A stretch of DNA of 16,770 nucleotides from Tritrichomonas foetus (lineage: Eukaryota; Parabasalia; Tritrichomonadida; Tritrichomonadidae): contig MLAK01000451.1 in the NCBI GenBank assembly GCA_001839685.1, positions 1-16,770 of the forward strand, written 5' to 3'. Below, in pieces: positions 1-9,300 of the stretch. Within the stretch, counting starts at the first letter, position 1. Every line of letters starts with the position of its first letter. A program made the translations under genes and the position numbers. Under the pieces are notes generated by a model. That model ran no database searches, had not been told where the DNA came from, and saw only the letters and a program-made list of their open reading frames with translations.

Positions 1-27
1 GATAAATTGAGCGAAGCGCAATTTATC
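1..27. repeat. 27-nt inverted repeat with GCGAAGC core
   Basis: Nine-base arms GATAAATTG (1-9) and CAATTTATC (19-27) are perfect reverse complements. Between them, bases 11-17 read GCGAAGC, which pairs G-C and C-G around a GAA loop, and an A/G mismatch at 10/18 separates it from the arms. Short DNA oligomers of sequence GCGAAGC are known to form unusually stable mini-hairpins. The repeat starts at the first base of the window, so it may belong to a larger structure to the left. Its role is unknown: it could be the end of a repeat, a 3' end signal or chance. Confidence 0.6.
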
Positions 28-421
28 ACAACTGTATACTCTACTTAATAACTTTCGCTTTTCAAGGTAATATAGACTTATAAAAAGATCAATCTGAAAC
101 ACAAAAGTGTGAAATAAAGTGAGCTAGAATATTTTGCAATTATTTGTTTAAAAAAAAATCTTGATTGCTGATGTGAATCATGAGACAATTGTCTAATAAA
201 ATATAATCTGTCAGACTAGGTCTGCTAAGTTGTATCATGAGTCATTTATTTAGTCTTATAACAAACTTCAAGCTATTAAAAATATTTGTGGACACGAAAA
301 AATCGATTACGAATAATTATTATTAGAAATGATTACCCTTTGATGAAATGGTTGTACCAAGTAAATCTATGATGCTTTATTGACTCAGCTTCCAGAAATG
401 TGAAATGAGAATTGGTTTTGA
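28..421. other. AT-rich intergenic stretch
   Basis: I see no convincing reading frame, RNA gene or repeat here. A short inverted repeat CAGAC-TAG-GTCTG lies near 212-224, too short to interpret. Confidence 0.5.
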
Positions 422-830
422 CATATTATTAGGGCACTAATTCAGCATAGCAAAGATAGCATTTTTATTGATGTTCGTCTATATATTATCTGTGAATCGA
501 TTTTATGGGATAAGATTGTTTTTTAATATCTTGAAAAATTTACATCTAAAATTTGGATTCCAAATTCTTTCCCAAGAATTACCAACACAATTAGATATTA
601 GTTAAACAATTACTAACGAAAATAATTTTTCACATTCGAATCTTTTCATTAAATCATTTATATTCAATGGCGACCATTTAATTATAGAAATACCAAGAAT
701 GGAAAAATCAAATTCAGATCCATTCACTTAATTTGATTGTATCATTCACAAAAAGTTAACTCTTTCTTCTCAAACACAAACAGTAAGTCTTCTAATTCAA
801 AATCATGACAAATTTCACTCAAAAAATTGA
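422..830 (+). pseudogene. Possible decayed coding sequence, family not recognised
   Basis: Two consecutive frames read like protein but are broken. Frame one (422-601) contains FIDVRLYIICESILWDKIVF, then a TAA at 524 and a TAG at 599. Frame two (606-830) contains IFNGDHLIIEIPRMEKSNSD and a TAA at 729, ending at TGA 828. The amino-acid mix (charged residues, W, P and G alternating with hydrophobics) is more protein-like than the translation of random AT-rich DNA. No start codon opens a full-length frame. It may be a relic of a multicopy trichomonad family, but I cannot name it, and chance remains possible. Confidence 0.25.
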
Positions 831-913
831 ATAATACTCTTAAATTCAGACAAGCGAAAATAAAACCTTTTTTATTCGTCATCCTCAAAAGCTCACAAAA
901 AATTTACGCATAT

Positions 914-918
914 TCACA
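914..918 (+). promoter_or_regulatory. Candidate initiator (TCACA) of the BAR gene
   Basis: TCACA fits the trichomonad initiator TCAYW and lies 27-31 bases before the ATG at 945, followed by a run of A. Trichomonad 5' untranslated regions are usually very short, so the position is suitable. TCAYW is common in AT-rich DNA, and another TCACA lies upstream near 892, so this is suggestive only. Confidence 0.3.
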
Positions 919-944
919 AAAAAAAAAAAATTGATTTCCTAAAA

Positions 945-1757
945 ATGACTCTGAAAGTAATCAAGCACGAAACCACGAAACTCGTCGAGAAAGTCAAAAT
1001 TAAAGCCTTTGGTGACTCTATAGAGAATTCTCCTGAGTACGAAGCTGCTGTTGCCAAATATGAAAGCATGAAATCCAATGTCACAAATTTCTGTCGCTCT
1101 TCTGAAGAAATTATCAAACAATTGAACGAATTATTTTCAACAGTTAGTCAATTTGGAGACTCTCTTGAAAAAAGTGCCCATGGTTTGACAAATGGTGATG
1201 GGGCGAATCTTGGACAAGAATTGAACAACTTCGCTGAAGCAATTTCAAAAAGTGGCGATTCAAACCTCATCAACCGGTATAACCAATGCGTAATCATGCC
1301 ATTGAAAAAATTCATATCCGATATCGAGGCAGTCAATAAAGACATGAAAATTCACTACGATAACATGCTAATTCTTACATCAAACCTAGCCAAGCTGGAG
1401 AAGCTCAAAACATCAAATAAAAATCCCGAAAAAATAGCAGAATATGAGAAAAAAATTGAAAACCGTCAAAAAATTGTAAATGATATTGAAGAGAACTTCT
1501 TTGCAGCTATTGATTCTTTATGGGCAAGACGAATAACTGAAGTCCACGATCCAATAATGGTATTTGCAACACTTTTCCATCAGTTCATCAAATCCGCGTA
1601 TGAAAAAGCAGGTGAAGTGAGATTAAGCATCGGTCCAACGTGTGATAGGCAGCTTCCTTCTGGTGATATACCACAATTTGAAGAACCTGTAAAAACACAA
1701 AAAATGAGCCTCACAGGAATTAAAGATAAAATCTTGAAAAATGATGGAAAGAAATGA
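945..1757 (+). CDS. BAR-domain protein
   Basis: A 270-residue, almost wholly helical protein that fits the BAR (Bin/amphiphysin/Rvs) fold. A BAR dimer binds curved membranes and acts in endocytosis, vesicle traffic and membrane tubulation. Residues about 10-225 form the three long helices. The signature part is residues 115-225: basic VIMPLKKFISDIEAVNKDMK, then YDN, a K/E-rich heptad stretch, and the last helix ending FATLFHQFIKSAYEKAGEV. No SH3, PH or PX domain follows; the tail (226-270) is short, proline-containing and ends in basic residues (KDKILKNDGKK), which could help membrane contact. There is no signal peptide or membrane segment. The ATG at 945 is the first in frame, and a frame-broken stretch lies just upstream. 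Family assignment rests on pattern recognition; another helical-bundle family is the main alternative. Confidence 0.75.
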   Translation: MTLKVIKHETTKLVEKVKIKAFGDSIENSPEYEAAVAKYESMKSNVTNFCRSSEEIIKQLNELFSTVSQFGDSLEKSAHGLTNGDGANLGQELNNFAEAISKSGDSNLINRYNQCVIMPLKKFISDIEAVNKDMKIHYDNMLILTSNLAKLEKLKTSNKNPEKIAEYEKKIENRQKIVNDIEENFFAAIDSLWARRITEVHDPIMVFATLFHQFIKSAYEKAGEVRLSIGPTCDRQLPSGDIPQFEEPVKTQKMSLTGIKDKILKNDGKK

Positions 1758-2434
1758 TGGGGAAAAAAAGTTTTTGGTGAATTATTTTAATAGTTGATTA
1801 TATTTTTTATAGTATTTTTATGAAGGAGAGTTAGTTTGAATAAAAATGGATGATATCTTGATAATTATATGTCAATTTTTATCTAAACTACTTTCAACAA
1901 TTCGTGATTTTTTCTTTTTTAATTCATTCTTCATTTGATATTTTAGAATGAAATGAAATATTGGATAATATTAATCAAGTTGTATCATTTCTCTGTGATT
2001 TTAAGTAATTGTACCAGTCTTTTTTAAAAGACAATTTGATTTTAGTTCGTTTAAAGAGTTTCTACGTGTTGAATATATATAGTATTAAAAAATATTAATG
2101 CCAAAATGTTTAGAATACCTTCTAGAAAATTGGAAATCGAGTTTGCATACTATTAAGAGACTATCAGCACTAAACATTTTTAAAAATAATTGGGAACACC
2201 TTCCAAAATCAATCTGAAATATATGATTCCCAAGAGAAAATTTTCCAATGTGCTTTATTAATTGTGAAATTTTTGATTACCAATAAATTAGTATTAAAAA
2301 AAGGCTATTTCACAATGAATAAAACATGTTAATGCTTGCTGATTTATTATAAATTTACTTTATTAGTTTCTATACAATACATTACGACCAAATATGAAAA
2401 TTTAAAAATCGTTCATTGAAAAAATAAAATATAT
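1758..2434. other. AT-rich gap between convergent genes
   Basis: This is the 3' flank of the BAR gene. TAAA sequences occur near 1838 and could serve as its poly(A) signal. The only reading frame of note is a 39-codon one at 2098-2217 (+), which I did not accept as a gene. Nothing else is visible. Confidence 0.5.
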
Positions 2435-2599
2435 TTAAAATATATCAATCACACCATTTAAGGTTGAAATTATGGTTTCATTAATGAATGTTTTAAGTTT
2501 TTCATTTTCATTGTTCATTGATTCCATTTCTTCATGTATATCCTTCATTTGCTCATTTACAACAAAGTTTTGGCAATTAAACGAATTAGAATTTCTGGC
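2435..2599 (-). pseudogene. Short coiled-coil ORF fragment
   Basis: On the minus strand a frame is open from 2599 to a TAA at 2435-2437. Its first ATG (2546-2548) gives 37 residues, with KDIHEEMESMNNENEKLKTF and a hydrophobic end (NGVIDIF). The upstream codons also read like protein, but a TAA at 2600-2602 closes the frame. A further coding-like piece (EETHTSISSDQ) lies upstream in another frame. This looks like the 3' end of a decayed gene rather than an intact microprotein. It sits downstream of the RAD51-like gene on the same strand but is not an extension of it. Confidence 0.3.
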
Positions 2600-2705
2600 T
2601 TAACTATTGGTCACTAGAAATGGATGTATGAGTTTCTTCTAGAAATGTAAGGAAAGTTGTTTTTATATAATAAATTTTTTTGTTCAACAAAAACAGAAAA
2701 TGAAT

Positions 2706-3515
2706 TTATTCATCACTCGGTGGACACATTTCTATGTCAATTCGTGGAAGACATGGTGATTTGATAATGCGGAGTTGACGAGAACCAGCTTGAATTGATT
2801 TCAATTCGAAACAGTGTGTTGGAACATTTTGCCAAGAGGGACCAAGAGTTCGAACAAAACCATGAAACTGAATTTTTGACATATGGTTAGTTATAAACAC
2901 TGCTATTCCGCGCTCAGCTGCAATTATTTTGAGGGTCTTGGCGAACTCCCAGAGTAAAGCCGTACGCGATGAATCTGCTGAGGCTTCACCGCGCATTGTT
3001 GCGGCAATCGAATCGACAACAATCATTGCAGGATTGATCGAATCAACAATTTTTTTTAGGCGATGCGTGAGCGAAAAAAGCTGTAAATGATCATGAATTC
3101 GAATAACTGCAAGTTTTAGACCTTTGGGTGGGAACAAACAACCTTCGGTATCGATCCATAATGTGTTGCCTGATAAAGTTTCGTTCGATAGCATTTGCGA
3201 CGCGTATTGAGCGTATCTAAGGCATAGTGTTGTACGTCCTGAGCCAGGAAGACCGCATATTTCTGTCAGACAGCCCCCCAATATTTCTGATAATTTGTTA
3301 TCAATTGACTCTATTCCGCATTTATAAGAAGGAACAGGTTCACATCTACGAGGTATTGGCGAATTATTTGTAATGAGTTTAGGAATACCGATTTTATTGG
3401 CTAAATCATCAAGCTCCTGATCTGACAAATTGTCGATCGTCCAAATTGAATGCGAAAGCAAGGCTTTCTTTTGATCTCCATCAAGCGAAAGACAAAGAGC
3501 TGTTCGATGCTCCAT
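2706..3515 (-). CDS. RAD51 paralog, RAD51D-like, Walker A Lys to Arg
   Basis: A 269-residue RecA/RAD51-family ATPase. RAD51 paralogs help load or stabilise RAD51 filaments in homologous recombination in the nucleus. Residues 6-50 resemble the small N-terminal helical domain of RAD51D (ALCLSLDGDQKKALLSHSIW, then LSDQELDDLANKIGIP). The ATPase core follows: GGCLTEICGLPGSGRTT (80-96, Walker A), LWIDTEG (119-125, carrying the conserved Glu), MIVVDS (164-169, Walker B), FITNH (207-211) and LGPSWQNVP (224-232). The last matches the LGxSWxxVP segment of RAD51D. The Walker A lysine is arginine at residue 94 (codon CGT). The protein is shorter than RAD51 and lacks a C-terminal extension. The stop codon lies inside TAAA, matching the trichomonad poly(A) signal. 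RAD51B or XRCC3-type paralogs are alternatives, as no phylogeny was run. Confidence 0.85.
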   Translation of the reverse strand: MEHRTALCLSLDGDQKKALLSHSIWTIDNLSDQELDDLANKIGIPKLITNNSPIPRRCEPVPSYKCGIESIDNKLSEILGGCLTEICGLPGSGRTTLCLRYAQYASQMLSNETLSGNTLWIDTEGCLFPPKGLKLAVIRIHDHLQLFSLTHRLKKIVDSINPAMIVVDSIAATMRGEASADSSRTALLWEFAKTLKIIAAERGIAVFITNHMSKIQFHGFVRTLGPSWQNVPTHCFELKSIQAGSRQLRIIKSPCLPRIDIEMCPPSDE

Positions 3516-3550
3516 CAGGGAAAAATAGTTTGAAGTTTTGGCAGGAACTT

Positions 3551-3560
3551 CACTGGTGAA
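3551..3560 (-). promoter_or_regulatory. TTCACCAGTG motif upstream of the RAD51-like gene
   Basis: On the minus strand TTCACCAGTG begins 45 bases before the ATG. The same ten bases occur 53 bases before the ATG of the 1,899-residue protein. Here the motif extends to the near-palindrome TTCAC-CA-GTGAA. No TCAYW initiator is evident in this upstream region, so the motif is a candidate alternative core-promoter element. Confidence 0.35.
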
Positions 3561-3797
3561 TGTAGCGACCGTTTAAATGTGTTGCTTTGATATCTTAGGA
3601 TACTGTTGAAAATGACAACAAAATAACATGTAGAATTTATTTATTTTGATGATTCACTTTTATGAAATATCTTGGTTAATAAATATTACGAAATTTATCG
3701 AAATCACATTTATGGATAAAACAACACTCACAAAAAAGATCTATCTAGTATGTTTTATTCTATCCGCGATAGTATATTTATGATTTATGGTTTGGTA

Positions 3798-4655
3798 TCA
3801 AAACCAATTTTCGAAGAATTCTAAATTCTTGAAAGGATCTTGATCAAGATCATATAATTGGATTTCTATTTGCCTATCCCACATTTCCACATCTCTTATT
3901 TCGTTAGATTGTTGTGATTTGTTCGTGGTCATTTCGGCTTTTCCTTCTCCTGAATGAGGTATAGCTTTCATCGCTTTAGACTTTATATTATGAATATCCA
4001 TCGATATTCCTGGGGTTGTAGCTTTACTTGAAACCGACTTTTGTTCAATATTATTATTAATTGGAATCGGAACGATAGAGCCAGTTTGATTTTCTATTAA
4101 ATTCTGTTCCACATGATCGAACATTTCCAATTGTTTCTTCAAAAGGGGGATTTGCTCTTCAGGATCCAAATTGATGAGAGGCTTTGCCAACTTTTTGGCT
4201 TGCCTGCATCTTCTCACTTTTGAATGATCCTCTTCAAGTATATATGTTCCATCCGAGGTGATAGAGCACATATTTTTGAGAGTTGAATACCATCTGTTTT
4301 TGATTGAATTGTCAGATCTACCATCAAAACATTTGGCTATTGTCATCCATTTTGTACCTATCTGGTTAACCAAATACACAATTTTCAGATCTTCGGATCT
4401 ATTCCATGGTGATAGCGAATTATCAGGCGATAAATAGTTCGTCCATCGATCTCTAACTTGGCGTGATGATCTTCCAGGTAATTTCGAGGCAATTTGAGAC
4501 CAATTGGAATACTTTTTGCTCGTCACCATTTCTGCGATCAATTTGTCTTCATCGGGTGTAAAAAGTCTCCTTCGATAGCTATCGAGCTTATGAAGATGAC
4601 TTGCATCAACTTCGTTGATTCGCTCGTCGACAGCAATTTGCCAACAACTTTTCAT
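3798..4655 (-). CDS. Two-repeat (R2R3) Myb DNA-binding protein
   Basis: A 285-residue likely transcription factor. Two Myb repeats occupy residues about 28-129. The first has F32, W52 and W71 (FTPDEDKLI ... NWSQIASKLPGRSSRQVRDR). The second has W84, W103 and W122 (SPWNRSEDL ... KWMTIAKCF ... NSIKNRWYS). Replacement of the first Trp by Phe is common in Myb proteins. A basic stretch, RRCRQAKKLAKP (about 148-159), could be a nuclear localisation signal. The rest is low in structure, and the tail DLDQDPFKNLEFFENWF mixes acidic and bulky hydrophobic residues like an activation domain. In Trichomonas, similar Myb proteins control adhesin genes. The gene shares a 1.7-kb gap with the divergent kinase gene, and TAAA follows the stop by about 10 bases. 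Confidence 0.9.
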   Translation of the reverse strand: MKSCWQIAVDERINEVDASHLHKLDSYRRRLFTPDEDKLIAEMVTSKKYSNWSQIASKLPGRSSRQVRDRWTNYLSPDNSLSPWNRSEDLKIVYLVNQIGTKWMTIAKCFDGRSDNSIKNRWYSTLKNMCSITSDGTYILEEDHSKVRRCRQAKKLAKPLINLDPEEQIPLLKKQLEMFDHVEQNLIENQTGSIVPIPINNNIEQKSVSSKATTPGISMDIHNIKSKAMKAIPHSGEGKAEMTTNKSQQSNEIRDVEMWDRQIEIQLYDLDQDPFKNLEFFENWF

Positions 4656-5117
4656 TTTGAGCAGTTTCTTTCGTCAGTATAATAAAATTAAAAGCTTCAG
4701 AAAACTGGGAATTGAATGAAATAGATGAGTAATTAATTGAATTTTTGAAACGCAGCATAGAAACTTTTCAATAAAAAAAAAAAGATAAATCAAAAAAACA
4801 TGTGATAAAATAACAATTAATCTAAAGTAATGAATTGATAGATTTTTTAGTAGAGATTTAATGCTCAAATGGTTATTTAAGACTAAGTTAAAAGAATGTC
4901 GATTATTTCCGTGACTTATCTATCATCAATTTTTCAATATAAAAGTGTTTTGGATAACCATGCCTCTTTCAATGTCTATTTCATTATTTTTTTCGAATGG
5001 TCTCTTTCTTATCAAATTTTGAATAGCTATAGATTTCAGTTCTGAGCAAAAGTATGGGTGGTTTCTTTCGTTGATAATTAATATTATTTATTTCCTTGCC
5101 GAATATTATATTTCAAC
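4656..5117. other. 5' flank of the Myb gene
   Basis: AT-rich DNA with homopolymer A near 4770-4783. No clear TCAYW initiator lies within 60 bases of the Myb start. A frame near 4940-5035 (+) reads partly like protein (DNHASFNVYFIIFFEWSLSY) and may be the left end of the debris at 5118-5424. Confidence 0.4.
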
Positions 5118-5424
5118 ATGATAAATTTAAAGAAATTGCATACTAATTTCCTCAATATTTTGCCTATTGAAGGAGAAAATGATATTACAATTAATAATGT
5201 TTTTGGGCAGAAAATCACAAAAAGTTATCATGTTGTGAACGTTTATTCTCAAATTTATTTCAAATTTTCCTAAATGAAGTGAAAACCGAATTAGTGATCA
5301 ACATGGAGTAAGTGGAGACACGAAAGTTGATAGATCAATCTTGGATTATTTTAATGATAAATCAGAAAGTGTCAATCAACAGTTAGAAAAATTAACATAT
5401 AAATTCAAAATTGATTGTTTCTGA
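5118..5424 (+). pseudogene. Frame-broken coding remnant, possibly BTB-like
   Basis: Three overlapping pieces in different + frames read on from one another. Piece one (5118-5273, ATG to TAA, 51 codons) contains LPIEGENDITINNVFGQKIT and then YHVVNVYSQIYFKF. Piece two (about 5258-5311) gives IFLNEVKTELVINM. Piece three (5290-5424) gives TKVDRSILDYFNDKSESVNQ and then LEKLTYKFKIDCF. The order (short strand, 'YS' segment, acidic strand, 'ILDYF' segment, helical end) is reminiscent of BTB/POZ-type proteins, which are numerous in trichomonads, but this is a weak resemblance. Two frame changes and several stops make a working gene unlikely unless the sequence has errors. Confidence 0.35.
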
Positions 5425-6335
5425 CAAACATCGGTGGATATTACTAGAATTCAGTAACCTATTCGTATGCTTATATTTTCGTATAAGACTCTTGTGTATA
5501 GACAATTTTCTTGATGTTCAAATGATTTTCATTCGATATTTTTGACAATGTTTCCTGATTAATTCGTGATAACTGATGTGATAGAATTAATAATCGTTTG
5601 CAATAAAATAATATTCATAAATAGGGATTTTTTTCATTATTCAATCAATACAACAAGAAATTACTGACTTGAAAACACGACCATATATTTACTATTTATA
5701 GTAATATCGGTGTATTCATTTAAAACTGATGAAATCTCATGGAAAAAAAAATATCTGAACATACCTGGAATTTCTGACAGATCAGAAAAGCATATTATCA
5801 TGGTAAAATTGTGTTTTTTCGTTTTAAAGAAGATACAATTCGAGATGTTGAAACGAATGAGTAATTTGGCATTCTATGTCCAATTTTTGAATGCATTTTC
5901 ATAGTTAATGGGTCAAATTGACATAAGCTAAAAATCCACACAAAAGTTACGGACTTCAAAGAAATAACCGCTTATTATTCACCTTTTAATTTTGACTAAT
6001 GACAATTAAATCCAATTTTTTGAGTCAAAAAATCTAATGAGATGATTGATGTAATTAGAAATCTGATAAATTTCAATCTAATATCCTATTGTTCTCACTC
6101 CAGGTGCAATTTTAAACATAAATTTTCATTGTAATTTTTATTCCCAACTTTTCCATCATGTGTAATGTGATATAAAAAATCATCATTTTATACATCTTTT
6201 TGAATACTTTATCTTTCCAGATAAGTTTGTATATTTGATAGCCCTTCTTTGATAAGACCATATATAAACTCAAAAGTTGTATCACAGATTTGATTTGTCT
6301 CTAAATTGAAATTTCATTTTGAAAATAAAATCTTG
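5425..6335. other. Gap upstream of the kinase gene
   Basis: It is mostly featureless AT-rich DNA. A frame open from about 5700 to 5904 (+) reads partly like protein (WKKKYLNIPGISDRSEKH) but has no good ATG start and may be further debris of the element at 5118-5424. The last 100 bases hold the likely kinase promoter. Confidence 0.4.
6314..6318 (+). promoter_or_regulatory. Candidate initiator (TCATT) of the kinase gene
   Basis: TCATT matches TCAYW and starts 22 bases before the ATG at 6336, the spacing usual for trichomonad initiators. It lies inside the longer frame that begins with TTG at 6306, which supports 6336 as the true start. Confidence 0.4.
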
Positions 6336-9300
6336 ATGAATGAATTTCAGAAACAGCTTGACCTTATAAGCAGCAGAATTCTGACATTAAGCCATGCTAA
6401 TCCCCCTCCATACATTCATTGCTCGAAGATCAATTGTTTTTTACTCCAAATTAAAGAAGTTTCGAGGAAATCATCGTTGATAAAAATCGACTCCAATAAA
6501 AAAATGACAAACACAATGCGCCACAATTTTTCAAATTTAATGAACGTTCTTTCGCAGTTTCAACAACTTCACTCACAGTGCTGTGGAGATTTATGCGCAC
6601 AATTTGCACTGACATCGTCAATGAGGAACGTAAGAAACGAGATTTCATCAATCAGGAGAGACTGTATAAAATACTTGGAGAACATCGGCCTCCAAAGTAT
6701 ATCGTCAACTTTATATCTTGATGATATCGAATATGATTCACAAGACAAAGTTGACATTAAAAGGATTGCAGTGATTTTAAATCATTTACAAATGCGTCCA
6801 GAAATAGCCAAGCGTGATGACGTTGCTGGAAGTTTGATCAATCGTCTAAATTCATTAGATGCTCTTGGAATTACAATAACTAGTGATGAAAGTGATTCTG
6901 TTGCTTTTCCTGATCTTCCATCCCTTTTGAATTATGTCGTGAAGTATGAAGACATCGAATTTGGTCCATTAATTGGTGAGGGTGAAGCAGGAAAAGTTTT
7001 TCGAGGAAAAATCAATAAAAAACTGGCAAAAAATTTTGATGTTGCCATTAAAATTTTACATCGACGATCACTTTCAACATACGATTTAGAAATGTATCGA
7101 AGAGAAATATTTTCTATGTCTGTTTTAATTCATCCTTCACTTGTTAGATTTTGTGGTTATACCACTGAACCACCTTTTTGCGTATTAACTGAATATATGG
7201 AAAATGGTTCACTTTATGATTTTTTATATGAACATCCGAACAATTTAACAGCAACACATAAAACTTTGATTGCTCTTGACATTGCACGCGGTCTAGAATT
7301 CCTTCATGGAAGAGGAGTTATTCATCGTGATTTAAAGAGTTTAAACATTTTGTTAGATGGTAGAAAACGTGCAAAAATTTGTGATTTTGGATTAATTCGA
7401 ATGAAAACAAACGATCCAATGACTGGCTTGGTTGGAACATCACATTGGATGGCTCCTGAAGTACTTATGTCTTCACCTTACTATGATGAAAAAGTTGATA
7501 TTTATAGTTTTGGTATTTTAATGTGGGAATTATTAACAAATGAAAGACCTTATGAAAATGATTGTCTTGATGCTGCACAAATAACAATGATGATTTTGGA
7601 ACAGAACAAAAGACCACCAATTCCACCAAATACTCCACCTGATTTAAAACGACTTATTGAGCGATGTTGGGACAGAGATCCGAAATTAAGGCCTTCTTGT
7701 CATGAAATTATTGCTGATTTATCAAAACTATCTTTTCAATTTCCAGGTTGTGAGCTTGTTTTACTGATGCAAGAATCAGGATTAATTCGAAGTAGGCATA
7801 ACTACAGTTCATCCTCTCCAATATCATTTAATAAGAATCAGCATTGGTTTCGGTCACCTAATATAGAATGTCGAATAACAACAAAACATGAAAGTTTTGC
7901 ACGATCTTTACGAAGAGTCTCCGATTCGCTATCTTTAGGTCATATTGAGCATATTGAAAATGCAATTAATCAATTAAAATTAGTTTTAAGAAGACAAAGA
8001 AATGATTCAAACCAACTCTCTCTATTTTTTCCACAGTATACTTCATTAATTAGTTCAGCATCCCCGAAATTCAGACCCAAACTAATTCAAATTCTTTTTG
8101 AAATGTTAAGTCTTCCTGTTGCAAAGAAATTACTTGATTTTTCAATAATATCTAAGTTTTTAAGATCAAATGAAAATCAAGTAATTGATGTTGTAATGAC
8201 ACAACTTGCTATGAACCCTGATCCTGATTTTTTATGTGATGATACAATATCTGCACTTTTGGAATTCTCATCAAATCCAAATCAACCAACTCGTGTCAAA
8301 GCATTAACTTTATTATTATATGCGGCTGATTCGCGTTTTGATGAAATTTTAATGAAACCGACTTTTTCACAAGAAATTTTATCTTTTACTTGTAGGAAAT
8401 TGCCACATTCGATTTTGAAAATGATGTTAAATACTTTATTGAAATTATTTAAACAAGTGCATGAAATCACGCCTTTGACTGTTCAAAGATTGGCAAAAAT
8501 TATGCCAACAACACCATATAAGTATAAAAGTATACTTTTATCTTGCATTGAAGAATTAATGAAATTCGACATAATGAAAAAATCAGTCGATGTTTTTCAA
8601 AATGCTGCTGATGAATATGAATATTATGGGAAATTGTTCCAAATTTATCAGATCTCCATGAAAAGTGAACCACCATCTGCTGAAATTTTATCGATTTTAT
8701 TTTCCTTATCAGAAAATGAAGATGATGTTTTCCAGATTTTAATTTATTTTATAAGTAATTTTCCGGATATTAAAGATAATATTATCGAATTATTACCAGT
8801 AAATAATAAAAATGAACAACTCTTAGCAAACTTCTATTGTCATTTGCTTGACAATGAAGTAATTTTGCGATATCAAGAGTTTTATGTAGCTGCTGCAGTC
8901 CTTCTTGATTCAGAATATTTTCATCCGATTTCATTTTTATTGGCTAATCCAAATTCGAAGGCAGAGTTTATTAAAGAATCTTTAATATGCCAGACAATTA
9001 ATAAATTCGTAATTGATGAAATTCAAGATCGTGAATTTCTCAATTTAATGTTTAATTTATGTTGTAAATCAGCATTTAATGAATTTGTTTATTCAACGCC
9101 AAAATTGTTTTCTAATATGAGAAATTCAAAAGATAGTGAAGTTGTAAAATTGTCATATTTATGCCTTGCTGTAATTGCGAAGTTTAATACAGAAGAGTTT
9201 GATTTTGACCTTTTGTTGAGATATGCTGCGAAAGCTGTAAATACACAAAGTGGTTTTGTTCAAACTGCTTCTTCCTTTTTGTTTAAGTCTTTTATCACGA

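Noticed and set aside
601..620. ACTAAC resembling a trichomonad intron branch/acceptor site
   Set aside because: It is not followed by ACACAG and no matching 5' splice site was seen; the same holds for ACTAAC near 14146.
2098..2217. 39-codon ATG-to-stop frame on the + strand
   Set aside because: The composition is protein-like, but it is short and has no initiator or family match that I can see.
5710..5904. 64-codon frame on the + strand
   Set aside because: It starts with GTG, has no good ATG near its beginning and no recognisable domain; treated as possible debris.
6306..6335. Ten extra codons before the kinase, starting with TTG
   Set aside because: A nuclear protist gene should start at ATG; ATG 6336 follows a fitting initiator by the usual distance.
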